From Megascapheus bottae (taxonomy: Eukaryota > Chordata > Mammalia > Rodentia > Geomyidae): a stretch of DNA of 64,000 bases. Position 1 is the stretch's first letter, and the number at the start of each line of letters is the position of its first letter. The notes under the pieces were generated by a model. The model saw only the letters and a program-made list of their open reading frames with translations. It ran no database searches and was not told the origin of the DNA. The position numbers and the translations under genes were made by a program. Of this stretch, positions 55,061 through 64,000 are shown piece after piece. Location: NCBI GenBank assembly GCA_024803745.1, contig JANJXV010000160.1, positions 1,308,001-1,372,000 on the forward strand. Reading direction: 5' to 3'.

Positions 55061-55645
55061 TTGGAATTAAAAGTCTGAAACTGCCTCTGTGCACAGTACA
55101 CAAAAGCCAGTTCACAAAAGCTACTCTGATACATAATTTTAACTGCTGACTCATTTTTTCACAATTTGACCACATTTTAATGTTTCCATGAAATTTTACA
55201 CTACATCTGAAATAATACCGCATTTTTTTCAAGAACTGTTCAGATCCTTCACTTCATGAAGCCTAAAAACCATGGTGAGTGGTGTGTTCAGTGTATAATG
55301 CAGGGAGTACTTGCCACAGGTCCAAGCAGGAGAAACTGAAGTTCCAGGAAATCAGAATGTGACTACTACAAAATAAGTGTCTTGATTCCTGTTCCTTCAT
55401 TCAACAACAGTAACATTCCACTCCACATGAGAAAACCATTCATATCAGGAAATCATTCTACCTTTAATTCATGCTATTTATTCAAACTCAACAACACCAC
55501 CTGTGATTTTCATGGTCTCCAGAGTGTCATGCATATGCTCTGTTCTTATAACTCAGTCTTACTCCCAAGGCATGGCGCACTGACTATCTTCTCCTGGGAG
55601 GACTTCCTCGAAATTCTTCAGCAGCCCATTCTCCAGCTCAGAATC
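55061..55645. other. Single-copy DNA, nothing recognised
   Basis: The open frame at 55382-55729 (+) runs into L1 sequence and shows no family. Confidence 0.4.
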
Positions 55646-56412
55646 ATTTTTCATATATTTTTATTGTACTTAATAGAAGGGTTACATTATATTCACCAGA
55701 TAGAAGATGCTTTACTTCATAAACATTGATACCCTTTCTCATGTCTTGGTCCCCATTTCCCTCCCCCGACCCTCATCTTGTTTTCCCCCCTTCCCTATCC
55801 AATTTCAAATAACCAAATAAACATATATACAATATATCAGATAACAAGGTAAAATACTGTAACAATTCGAGGTAACCAAGGGACAGCAAAAGAGATGAGA
55901 GATAACATAGTACATTAAGGACAACAATCACTCATTATATGGCTGTTGTTTCTATATCCTGGAGGACCTTTCATTTAGCATCATACTATATGGCCTTATG
56001 TATCTAGGTTTTGTTCTATTGGAAATCTCTGCTAGGAGAGCCTAAGGTTTCTACTGATTATGACAAATGAGGGAAACCATTGAGCCTATGTTCCTTTGAG
56101 TCTGGCTTACTTCACTTAAAATGATTTTATTCTAAGTCTTTCCATCTCCTTACAAATGGGGCGATGTCGTTCTTTCTGACAGCAGCATAGAATTCCATTG
56201 TGTATAAATACCACATCTTGTTGATCCACTCATTAACTGCGGGGCATCTGGGTTGGTTCCATATCTTTGCTATGGTAAATAGTGCTGCAATGAACGTCAT
56301 TGTGATAGTGGATGTGGTATGTCCTTGTTTCTGGACAACAGGGTAAATGCCAACTAGTGGAATTGCTGGGTCATAGGGGAGCTCTAGGTTAAGTCTTTTG
56401 AGGAACCACCTG
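55646..56412 (-). mobile_element. L1 3' end, reaching into ORF2
   Basis: Reversed tail, 3' UTR (C-rich block at about 55760-55795) and the end of ORF2 back to 'gctctaggttaagtcttttg'. No intact frame across the ORF2 piece. Forms a direct repeat with 57450-58099. Confidence 0.93.
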
Positions 56413-56914
56413 TCAGGAAGGCTCTTTTCCTTTGTTTTGCAGAAACTGTTCTGTATTCAAACAGAACCCTACCTGTATTAATCACTTCTGGAAAGGATTG
56501 TACTGCACCACCTAGCAAAAACCCTGAGAAACTTCAGCTTCCTGAACAACTAGCTGCAAAAAACTATGAAACGTAAGTAATACATTCCTTCAGCATTTGA
56601 AATGCTCATCAACTCCAGCCTTCACTCACTCTATTCATGAACAATATTCTTATGCCATCTGGTCCCTTACCTCTCGGAAAGTTAATAACCTTTGCTTCCT
56701 CTCTTACCACTTGGACACTTGGTGATTTCTTTCCCATATCTTACATGCTAGCTTAAGCTCCCAGACTTAACAACAAAGAGGTTTTATTATAACAGTTCTA
56801 AACACGCATATATTTTGACCATATTTATTCTTTTTTTAATCTCTGCTCCTCTTGTTCATTTCTGGTTGCGTATCAAGCTCATGATTAAAAATGAAATTAA
56901 TGTCCCCTAAGATA
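56413..56914. other. Single-copy DNA, nothing recognised
   Basis: No feature supported. Confidence 0.4.
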
Positions 56915-57425
56915 TATTCCTCTTTGTTATGGCTGGTATCTAAAATGTTGCCCCAAAGCTATATGCTAAAGATTCGATTGCCTGCTGATATGCTTTTTAC
57001 AAAGTGGTGGGATCATGAAAACTTTGTTCTCACCAAAGGATCAACCTACTCATGTGTCCATAATTTGATGAGCTATTGGGAAGGGATAAAAACTTTCCAA
57101 TTTGAGCTGGGACTTAAGGTTGTTAAATGCATCCCTGAAATGTGTCCTTGTAAATGATGTTTGTTCTGCTCTCTTCTCTCTCCTATTTCTCTTCTATCTC
57201 TGCTCTCCAGTCTTCAATTCTCTTTCTCCTTCTTCCACTTCTCTCCTTTTTCTCTTCTCTCTCTCTCTCCTGCCTACTTAACGTGAATAAATGGCTTCCT
57301 CCTCCACATATTCCTGCTACCATGATGTTCTGCTTCTCCCCAAAGCAGACTGAAACTATATCCCAAAACAAATGTTGCCACCGTTAAGCTGATTTTCTTA
57401 GGTATTTTGCCATGGAGCTAGAAGG
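56915..57425 (+). repeat. MaLR-like LTR remnant
   Basis: Left end 'ttatggctggtatctaaaat' with 'gttgccccaaagctatatgc'. Middle 'agtggtgggatcatgaaaac' and a pyrimidine-rich run (57170-57270). Right end 'gaataaatggcttcctcctc', 'accatgatgttctgcttctc', 'taagctgattttcttaggta' and 'ttttgccatgg'. This order is typical of mammalian MaLR-type LTRs with an AATAAA near the 3' side. The open frames at 56891-57387 (+) lie on it. Confidence 0.55.
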
Positions 57426-57449
57426 CTAGCACATTCATTTACTAGCTAT

Positions 57450-58099
57450 TTTTTCATATATTTTTATTGTGATTAATAGAAGGGTTACATTATATTCACC
57501 AGATAGAAGATGCAATACTTCACAAACATTGATACCCTTTCTCATGTCTTGGTCCCCATTTCCCTCTCCCCACCCCTGCCCCTCATCTTGTTTTCCCTGC
57601 TTCCTTATCTATCCGATTTCAAATAACTAAATAAGCATATATACACTATATCCGATAACAAGGTGAAATACTGTAACAATATAAGATAGCAGAGGGACAG
57701 CAAAAGAGATGAGAGATAACATAGTACATTAAAGACAACAATCACTCATTATATGGCTTGTGTTTCTATATCCTGGAGGTCCTTTCATGTAGTGTCATAC
57801 TATGTGACCTTGTGTATCTAGGTTTTGCTCTATTGGAAATCTCTGCTAGGAGAGCCCAAGGTATCTACTGATTATGACAAATGAGGGAAACCATTGAGCC
57901 TATGTTCCTTTGAGTCTGGCTTACTTCACTTAATATGATTTTTCTAAGTCTTTCCATATCCTTACAGATGGGGCAATGTCAGTCTTTCTGACAGCAGCCT
58001 AGAATTCCATTGTGTATAAATTCCACATCTTGTGGATCCACTCATCAACTGAGGGGCATCTGGGTTGCTTCCATATCTTTGCTATAGTAAATAGTGCTA
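57450..58099 (-). mobile_element. L1 3' end, reaching into ORF2
   Basis: Close relative of 55646-56412, sharing the variant 'ttacattatattcaccagat' and 'agaagatgc' near the tail. Ends in ORF2 at 'tttgctatagtaaatagtgc'. Same strand and 1.8 kb away. Confidence 0.93.
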
Positions 58100-58720
58100 T
58101 CTAGATATTTTCTTTACCACTGTTTGCAATACTTCATTGATATTATCTCAGAGGCACACTCTGACTCAACTTTCAGATCTTAATGATTCTTTTATTTCTT
58201 TACACAAATAAAATTTTCCATTGTCATTCAACTCTTCTACTCAGTAATCTTCAGTAGCTCTCTATTTCATCCAATAATAGGCCAAAATTTCTCCTGAACC
58301 AGGAAACAGAAACTTAAGTCTCTGAGCTAGCTAATTAAACTTCTAAATTTCAAAATCACCATCTATGCATATGTGTGGACATTTATATAGTAATATTCAA
58401 ATGGTAAAAGATTCTTTATAATCTTTTCTATTCACCTAATGAATTATTCCCATCATCATATACTCTTCTACTCCTTGGTTATGATTCCCACTGTGATATC
58501 ATTAACAATTCGTTATGGATCCCATTTCTTCTAAGTTTCTCTTCTTTCTACTTAGGATGGTTTTCTCACACCAGTAACCTTATGTTTGACCTAATTTTGA
58601 TACGATTTTCTGACCCTGTTCGAGAGCTCAGACATCAAAAAGATATTCACCATCTTTCTAGAAACTGGCTTTGGTTTAACCCTAAAATGAGTAAATAGGT
58701 GTTCTTCATGAACTGCACTC
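58100..58720 (+). repeat. Possible L2 LINE fragment
   Basis: 'ccattgtcattcaactcttc', 'tactcagtaatcttcagtag' and 'ctctctatttcatccaataa' resemble the L2 ORF end (gtcactcctctgctcaaaacccttcagtggctccccattgc). The rest is unclear. Confidence 0.4.
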
Positions 58721-59854
58721 AAAGCTTACTTGCTACTTAAAGCAAGACCTCAAAAAACATCACAACTCATAAAATCAATAATATCACAGAGTTCTTTTGT
58801 AAAGAACTTCAAGCATTTACATATATGCAATGAAACTGATGTGCAGTCAAAATGACAGAAACAGATGGTTCTGCCATCACTTTATATGACACTTGTTTCT
58901 CCAGGCAGGTGAACAGAAGGAACCAGTGGTAGAAGGTGAAAAGGGTCTTGCAATTTAGAACCCACTGAAGTATAAAATGCCACCAAACTTGTCTCAAATT
59001 AAAACACATTTTAGTTTCTTCATTTGAAATCCTATACTGGGTAAGATTAAAAATCTCATAACTACCCAGATTTAAACTCTGAGCTTCTGATCATCCGAGG
59101 CCTGAAAATACTGGTTTGTGATGAACAGGTCTTAGGGAAACAGAAGGGGCATTTCCAATTCAAGATAAAACTATATCCATTGAGAATCTATATAACTGTC
59201 CAAACAAGAGTTTTCAAGATAAAATATCCAATTTATTTTAAAGTAAGATGTTTTAAATGTTCATATTCACCAAGTTTCACCAACTTACATATTCCTTTAT
59301 TTAACAGTGATTTATTGATAAGAAATAATACAGTATAATGAACAGAGCACAATATCTGGTATTGTATACCTTGGGTTTCCTTTCCTACCTCCCCTACTTG
59401 TTGATTCTGTAGAACTATAGTCCTGGAATAGAAGCCTGGCTTTATAAGATTCACTTTTCTCTACTGTCATGAAGCAGAATGTAGCATGTAAGTCCAGACA
59501 GTATTTGGCATTTTCTGAACAACTAAGTATAAACTCACCTCCTTCACTCACGTTCCTTCTCCTGCCATGCCCTATTATGCACATGTTGAGCACAGTTCAA
59601 CTCCAAAGTTCAGAGTGTGAAAAAGTTCAAACTTTATACTTAATGCTATGAATATTATCTCTCAGCCCAGAAAGCAGAATCACAATTCTGCCATTCTTTG
59701 GTGTCACTACTTTTCATCATTCACACTGCAGCTTAAATTTTGCACCCAAGAAAAGTCAAAACTTCCTGCCTACTAGCACATGGTGAATATTCATCCTTAG
59801 CGTCCATTCTTTCTTTCACAGTGTGTATCAATACTCCACTACCTAAATATAAGT
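58721..59854. other. Single-copy DNA, nothing firm
   Basis: Opposing open frames at 59233-59651 lie in DNA with a weak MIR-like trace (59330-59400). No gene called. Confidence 0.4.
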
Positions 59855-59889
59855 CTGTGTGTGTCTGTGTGTGTGTGTGTGTGTGTGTC
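59855..59889. repeat. (GT)n microsatellite
   Basis: GT run with two TCT interruptions. Confidence 0.92.
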
Positions 59890-60537
59890 TAAGAGGCCTG
59901 GAAACACATTTTTCTTGGTATATCTATCTGGCAATTCTCCTTGGAGCTTCCTCACTCATTTCTGTGTCCATCTTTATATGGTTCTCTTCCCTCAGGATTC
60001 CTATGTCCAACTGTCCTTCTCCCTTCTCTAAAAAGATATCCAGTCCTTAGATTGATGGCTCACAGTCATTGGTAATCATCTCATGCTAACTGCATCTGCT
60101 ATGACTGTTTCCAATAAGGTTTCAGTCACAAGTACAGGATTAACAGTGGAAAGCACCAAGGAAAGCTTAGCACCCTTTTGGAGTAACCAAGGAAAAATAT
60201 AAGCCAAAACGAATCTAACCATGATAGCTTTCTTTTGTTTTCTACTTTCAATATTACCCACGTGATTAGTAATAACATAACTCACTAATTTGTAATTTTC
60301 TTCTATCTGTAGTTGGTTCCAGTTGGAAATGGAAGTGATGGGTTGCGCTCTGGCTTAGTGAATTAACCCTATTTTTGATCAACTTTCCATAAAATCTAAC
60401 TAAAAGTGCCTATATTATAGCAAATTTGATAATTAAATGATATTTTAAGAGCCTGGAGAAACTGGTAACACTAAACAGTTATCTACTGGATGGGACCCAA
60501 AAAGTGATTAATGTTACCTACCCATCATGCCCAAGTC
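59890..60537. other. Single-copy DNA, nothing recognised
   Basis: No feature supported. Confidence 0.4.
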
Positions 60538-60559
60538 CTGGAGTGCTAAAGCACTCCAG
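60538..60559. repeat. Perfect inverted repeat (10-bp arms, 2-base centre)
   Basis: Left arm CTGGAGTGCT at 60538-60547, centre AA, right arm AGCACTCCAG at 60550-60559. The loop is too short for an RNA hairpin without opening base pairs, so a dimeric protein site is the more natural reading. Confidence 0.9.
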
Positions 60560-60726
60560 TTCTTGTATCTGGGTCAGACTTGATCAACGTCCAAAATAAA
60601 TTAAAAATATAGAAAACATTTTTAACAATATTGTCCATTCAGCCCTTAAGAACAATTGAAGTTTGCACTGCTAATTCTGATGAAATAACAAAAAAGACCA
60701 TAATGAAAATATACGCGCAGTCTAAA

Positions 60727-61031
60727 AGATTTGCAATAGAGCAAAATCTTGATACATAAGGACATATAATGTGAAGCTTATTGAAAGGACCTCCAGGATG
60801 GTGAAACAAAAGCCATATAATGAATGATTGTTGTCCTTAATGTACTATGTTGTCTCTCATCTCCTTTGCTGTCCCTTGGTTATCTCATATTGGTATAGTA
60901 TCTCACTTTGTTATCTGATATATTGAATTTATTTGTATTTGGATATTTGAAATTTGATAGGGAAGGGGGGAAAACCAAGACGGGTGGGGGGTGTGGGGGG
61001 GGAGGGAAACGGGTACCAAGACATGTGAAAG
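60727..61031 (+). mobile_element. L1 3' UTR lacking its 3' end
   Basis: Starts at 'agatttgcaatagagcaaaa' and runs through the G-rich tract (60982-61006) to 'gacatgtgaaag'. It then switches to unrelated DNA instead of 'ggtatcaatgtatgtgaatt' and a tail. Subfamily B, nearly identical to 52634-52925. Confidence 0.93.
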
Positions 61032-61429
61032 ACATTTGTTTCAGAGTTCATTTGTTGGACTTATGCTAGGAAAAATCAACTAATGGCGATGCAGACAATA
61101 AAATATGAGGATTTACCTATCAAACAGCTTGAAAAACATTAAGAAACATTTTAGTAAAGTGCTTATACTTATTTTTAATCAGTCAGAATTTCATTTCAAT
61201 ATCAAGGCACCCTTCACAAACTTATGAAATCCCTGATGACTAAAGTACAACAAGATTCTGCAGGAAAAGGTAACACACCTAAGAGACTGTGATGAAGGGG
61301 TGGATGAGCCATGGCGTAGAAATCTAAGAGCAGAACAGCATAGATAGTCTATCAACTCCAGCTGGAGAGTGTTGTTTGCTTCTGTTTTCAGGGACAGAGT
61401 TCATGAATCATCCCATCAGTTTTTAAAAC
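61032..61429. other. Single-copy DNA, nothing recognised
   Basis: No feature supported. Confidence 0.4.
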
Positions 61430-62050
61430 TTCAATCAGAGAAGTCAACTATTTGATGTGCAATCTTTATTTTCTTCTTTTTTTTCCCACCCAAACCATAA
61501 TATAGTGCAGAAAGAATATGTGTGTGAGGGATGCAAATAATAATCGCTACACCAAGTCGTCTTGGTGTTGACAGAAAAAAAAAGAAGAATTCCAGCAGCA
61601 ATGTGTGAATCACGGGGAAACCATTACTGATGTGGCCAGTTCAGGTCACTGTGTTTTCAGATTGGCGGCCCCACAGAGCCTCCACAGTTCAAGTCCCATC
61701 TGACACGCACACATGCACTCTGGATCACTCAAAATAAAAACTGCTCTCCCTACACTTGTCTGTCTCCATGAGGTCAGCATTAAATAACTATTATGTCTGG
61801 CATAAAGAGCAATGGCTGCTCTTTTTTTCAAATGCCACCAGTTCCCATTTTAAAGTAAATGCCATTTGGTCAAAAATATGTATTCGTCTTGAAATCTGAT
61901 AGGACTGAGTTGCAAAGCACTTCTGATTTTGTGCTCAGAGTACTTTTGTGGGGAAATTGCCACTACCCACTCAGGCCTCTAGGGCCCCAGAGCTCAGGAA
62001 TCGCTGAGCTCTGTCATTCTCGCCTACTTCTGCTGATTCCATGAGCCTTA
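61430..62050. promoter_or_regulatory. Candidate conserved non-coding element with octamer and hairpin
   Basis: Repeat-free stretch with an ATGCAAAT octamer at 61531-61538. Ten bases further lies a perfect inverted repeat, ACACCAAG / CTTGGTGT (61549-61556 and 61561-61568, loop TCGT). It keeps a few CpGs in otherwise CpG-depleted DNA. Role unknown. Confidence 0.35.
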
Positions 62051-62325
62051 GTGCCACCTCTGTCCATCATCATAGCATGTCTCTAATGTGTCTTAAATTT
62101 TTTCAAATGAAAATAGAATGACATACAATGATAATTTTTATAGTAACTGTAAATTTACATTATTTTATTAATAAAAATCAATTGTGCAAGCCTCATGTAT
62201 TACTGTTATACTGGACCCCAGTAATTATGAATACTGTCAATCTACCTTCTATTAGTAACATTATTCTGGAATTTTAGGGTTATTTTTAACCATTTTAGAA
62301 CATATTAGTTTTACAAGTTCTCATT
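62051..62325. other. AT-rich DNA, nothing recognised
   Basis: No feature supported. Confidence 0.4.
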
Positions 62326-62400
62326 TACATACACACATACATACATAAGACAAACCCAAGTAAACCTTGCTTCTGATGTCTCTCTCTGTCTCTCTCTCAT
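62326..62400. repeat. (ACAT)n and (CT)n simple sequence
   Basis: Short imperfect acat repeats at about 62326-62347 and a tctctctctgtctctctctc stretch at about 62379-62398. Confidence 0.75.
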
Positions 62401-63539
62401 CTCAACACAACCCCCTTTCTTAAAACATTTATCAGGAAAACACTGACTAACACACTGAATTCATAAGCTAACTTTGGGGATTGAAACTTCTTCCTACAAT
62501 TACTTAATAAAAACAAATATTGTTAAAACCATTATCAATGCTGTGTTTTCCTGCTAGCATATAAGTACTCTATCAAATTCTGAAGTACTTGTTTTTTGAA
62601 TACATACCAAGAATATGGCTAGCATTTGGCAGAGGAAGTGGATGAATATCTTAGTTTCCAGAATGCCTCTCTCTATACCCCTATGAACATTTCTAATTAG
62701 GGTTATGGCAACACTTGATAAATGTTCCAGGTTTCATACCCTGTAATCATCAGATTCTCATATGATTGGATAAAAAGATATTTGCATGATACACATGAAG
62801 CTGCCAAAATCTCTGACTGCTTAGTGCAACATCAAAGTAGATGGATGTGGTCCTGGGAAGGTAAAAGACAGAAAATTCCAAAATACTATGTCCCTCATTA
62901 TAGCATCAGGTTCCGAGATTTTCCCTCAGTTCCCTCAACTTGAGAAAGTTACCAAGGGAATTGCTGATAACAGTATGACTCTTCTTTATAACTGCAGGGA
63001 ACCTCAGGAGAGCAGTCATTATGTTTTCCAACTGTTTAAAAATAATTTCCTTTCTGTAGCTGAATTTTTAATGTTTACTATCTGTAAAAGATGGTTTTAA
63101 TGTACACGAAAGATGGAAGGCAAATTATCAGCAACTGCCCCTTCCCCTGGGAATTTCTATTTATAATGCGAAAGACATGAACATGAATGTAACTTCAATA
63201 GGAGTACATGAAGACATTAAATTTTAGGTAACAGAAGATCAATAGAAAGGTGATGCCAGACCTGAGGGAGAAAGAATCAAACCTGCTTGTGAGAACCTCA
63301 GAAGAGAACAAAGTGTAGACTTTGAAAGAGTGAACCAGAACTCACTGGGAGGATTTCAAAATGGAGGAAATCACTGAGTAGAACTTAGGCCAAGTTCTCA
63401 GGAAAGGGGAGATCATAGGCAATGACTGGAGGCCAAAAAGACTGAAGAAAGGAGTGAAAATGAAAATCAAAAAATAGGCCAATTCTACATCTGAAAAAAC
63501 ACTCAACTCAAATACATTATCCTCTACAATGATGCAGTA
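62401..63539. other. Single-copy DNA, nothing recognised
   Basis: The open frames at 62722-63100 (+) show no family. Confidence 0.4.
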
Positions 63540-63685
63540 AAGAAAAAGATCATGTTAGGAAAAGAACTGTAAAATCTTTTTTGTTACCTCCCAAACTGTA
63601 AGTGAAAAGTCCAGCCTTCTTCCATTCAAATTGTTTGTCTCAGGTACTTATCACAGCAGTGACCAACTGACTGACACCTTATCTC
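63540..63685 (+). repeat. MaLR-like LTR end (tentative)
   Basis: 'attgtttgtctcaggtactt', 'atcacagcagtgaccaactg' and 'actgacacc' resemble the conserved right end of MaLR-type LTRs (tcaggtattttgtcacagca.. aactgactaacac). Confidence 0.4.
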
Positions 63686-63689
63686 TTTT

Positions 63690-63980
63690 TGTTTCTTCTC
63701 TGAGTCACTGTACTCTAGCAGTATTGACAACTTCACTGTCTTGAAATAGACCTAAAGCATTTTGAGTCTACCATTTCCTCTGCTGGGAATCCTTGTAACA
63801 ATTCCATTCCTGACAACAGCTTGGCCTTTCATCAAATGTGACATTGTTTGCTGAAACCTCCCCTGATTCATCCTTTTAAAAATTCCCTATGCTCTCTTTT
63901 TCACCTGTTGCTCTATAACCTAGGTAACTTATTTGATTATGAACATACCTATGTCTATCTATAAATATGTATACCACATT
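63690..63980 (+). repeat. L2 LINE 3' part
   Basis: 'catttcctctgctgggaatc', 'cagcttggcctttcatcaaa', 'tgtgacattgtttgctgaaa' and 'cctcccctgattcatccttt' follow the L2 ORF end (ttccctctgcctggaacgct .. ggtctcagctcaaatgtcac .. gaggccttccctgaccacc). It may extend beyond the window. Confidence 0.65.
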
Positions 63981-64000
63981 CATCTTTTAATTTTTGTTTT

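Noticed and set aside
55646..58099. Segmental duplication of 0.7 kb
   Set aside because: The two similar blocks are independent L1 insertions, each with its own reversed tail and its own ORF2 end point.
60538..60559. microRNA precursor
   Set aside because: Arms of only 10 bp with a 2-base centre are far too short for a pre-miRNA hairpin.

Overview
The window looks like mammalian, and more precisely rodent, intergenic DNA. The evidence is a pervasive background of LINE-1 (L1) 3' ends, 7SL-derived B1-like SINEs, tRNA-derived ID-like SINEs, old MIR and L2 fragments, MaLR-type LTR pieces and abundant (CA)n/(CT)n microsatellites. The SINEs combine a B1-like left part with an ID-like right part, and a separate tRNA-derived family carries an intact Pol III B box. 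This combination resembles what is known from geomyoid rodents (kangaroo rats, pocket mice). The clade is an inference from repeat type only, made without a database search. There is no bacterial or viral gene organisation.

I find no convincing host protein-coding exon. The open frames are short, lack homology I recognise, and fall in simple repeats, GC-rich repeat DNA or L1 remnants. The only recognisable protein-coding remains are 3' pieces of L1 ORF2 (about 34112-34690 and 40597-40873) and possibly the first ten codons of an L1 ORF1 at 6532.

Layout. 1-5100: single-copy DNA with MIR pieces, one SINE and a long pyrimidine-rich tract (4119-4752). 5111-6728: an L1 5' UTR with a YY1-like start, joined to an inverted L1 3' UTR. 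6729-20000: mostly unique AT-rich DNA, with ancient L1 pieces (9285-9850, 10540-11040), an L2, and an ancient minus-strand L1 broken by three SINE insertions (17898-19830). 20000-33400: single-copy DNA with scattered SINEs and MIRs, an LTR fragment, and several stretches that look like conserved regulatory elements. 33467-35097: a cluster of three L1 pieces that includes a long inverted repeat. 35520-37030: the most distinctive segment, a CpG-rich island with two short tandem-repeat arrays, an NRF1 consensus site and splice-donor-like sequences on both strands, abutting a second L1 5' UTR. 37200-64000: SINEs, younger L1 3' ends (38.3, 40.6, 52.2, 52.6, 55.6, 57.5 and 60.7 kb), LTR and L2 pieces, and further candidate regulatory elements near 48.6, 54.9 and 61.6 kb.

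Overall this is a gene-poor region. The points most worth checking are the CpG island fused to the L1 promoter at about 35.5-37.0 kb, the L1 5' UTRs that share a start but differ in their bodies, and several palindromic or homeodomain-rich single-copy stretches. All repeat assignments were made by eye; a RepeatMasker run would settle boundaries and subfamilies.
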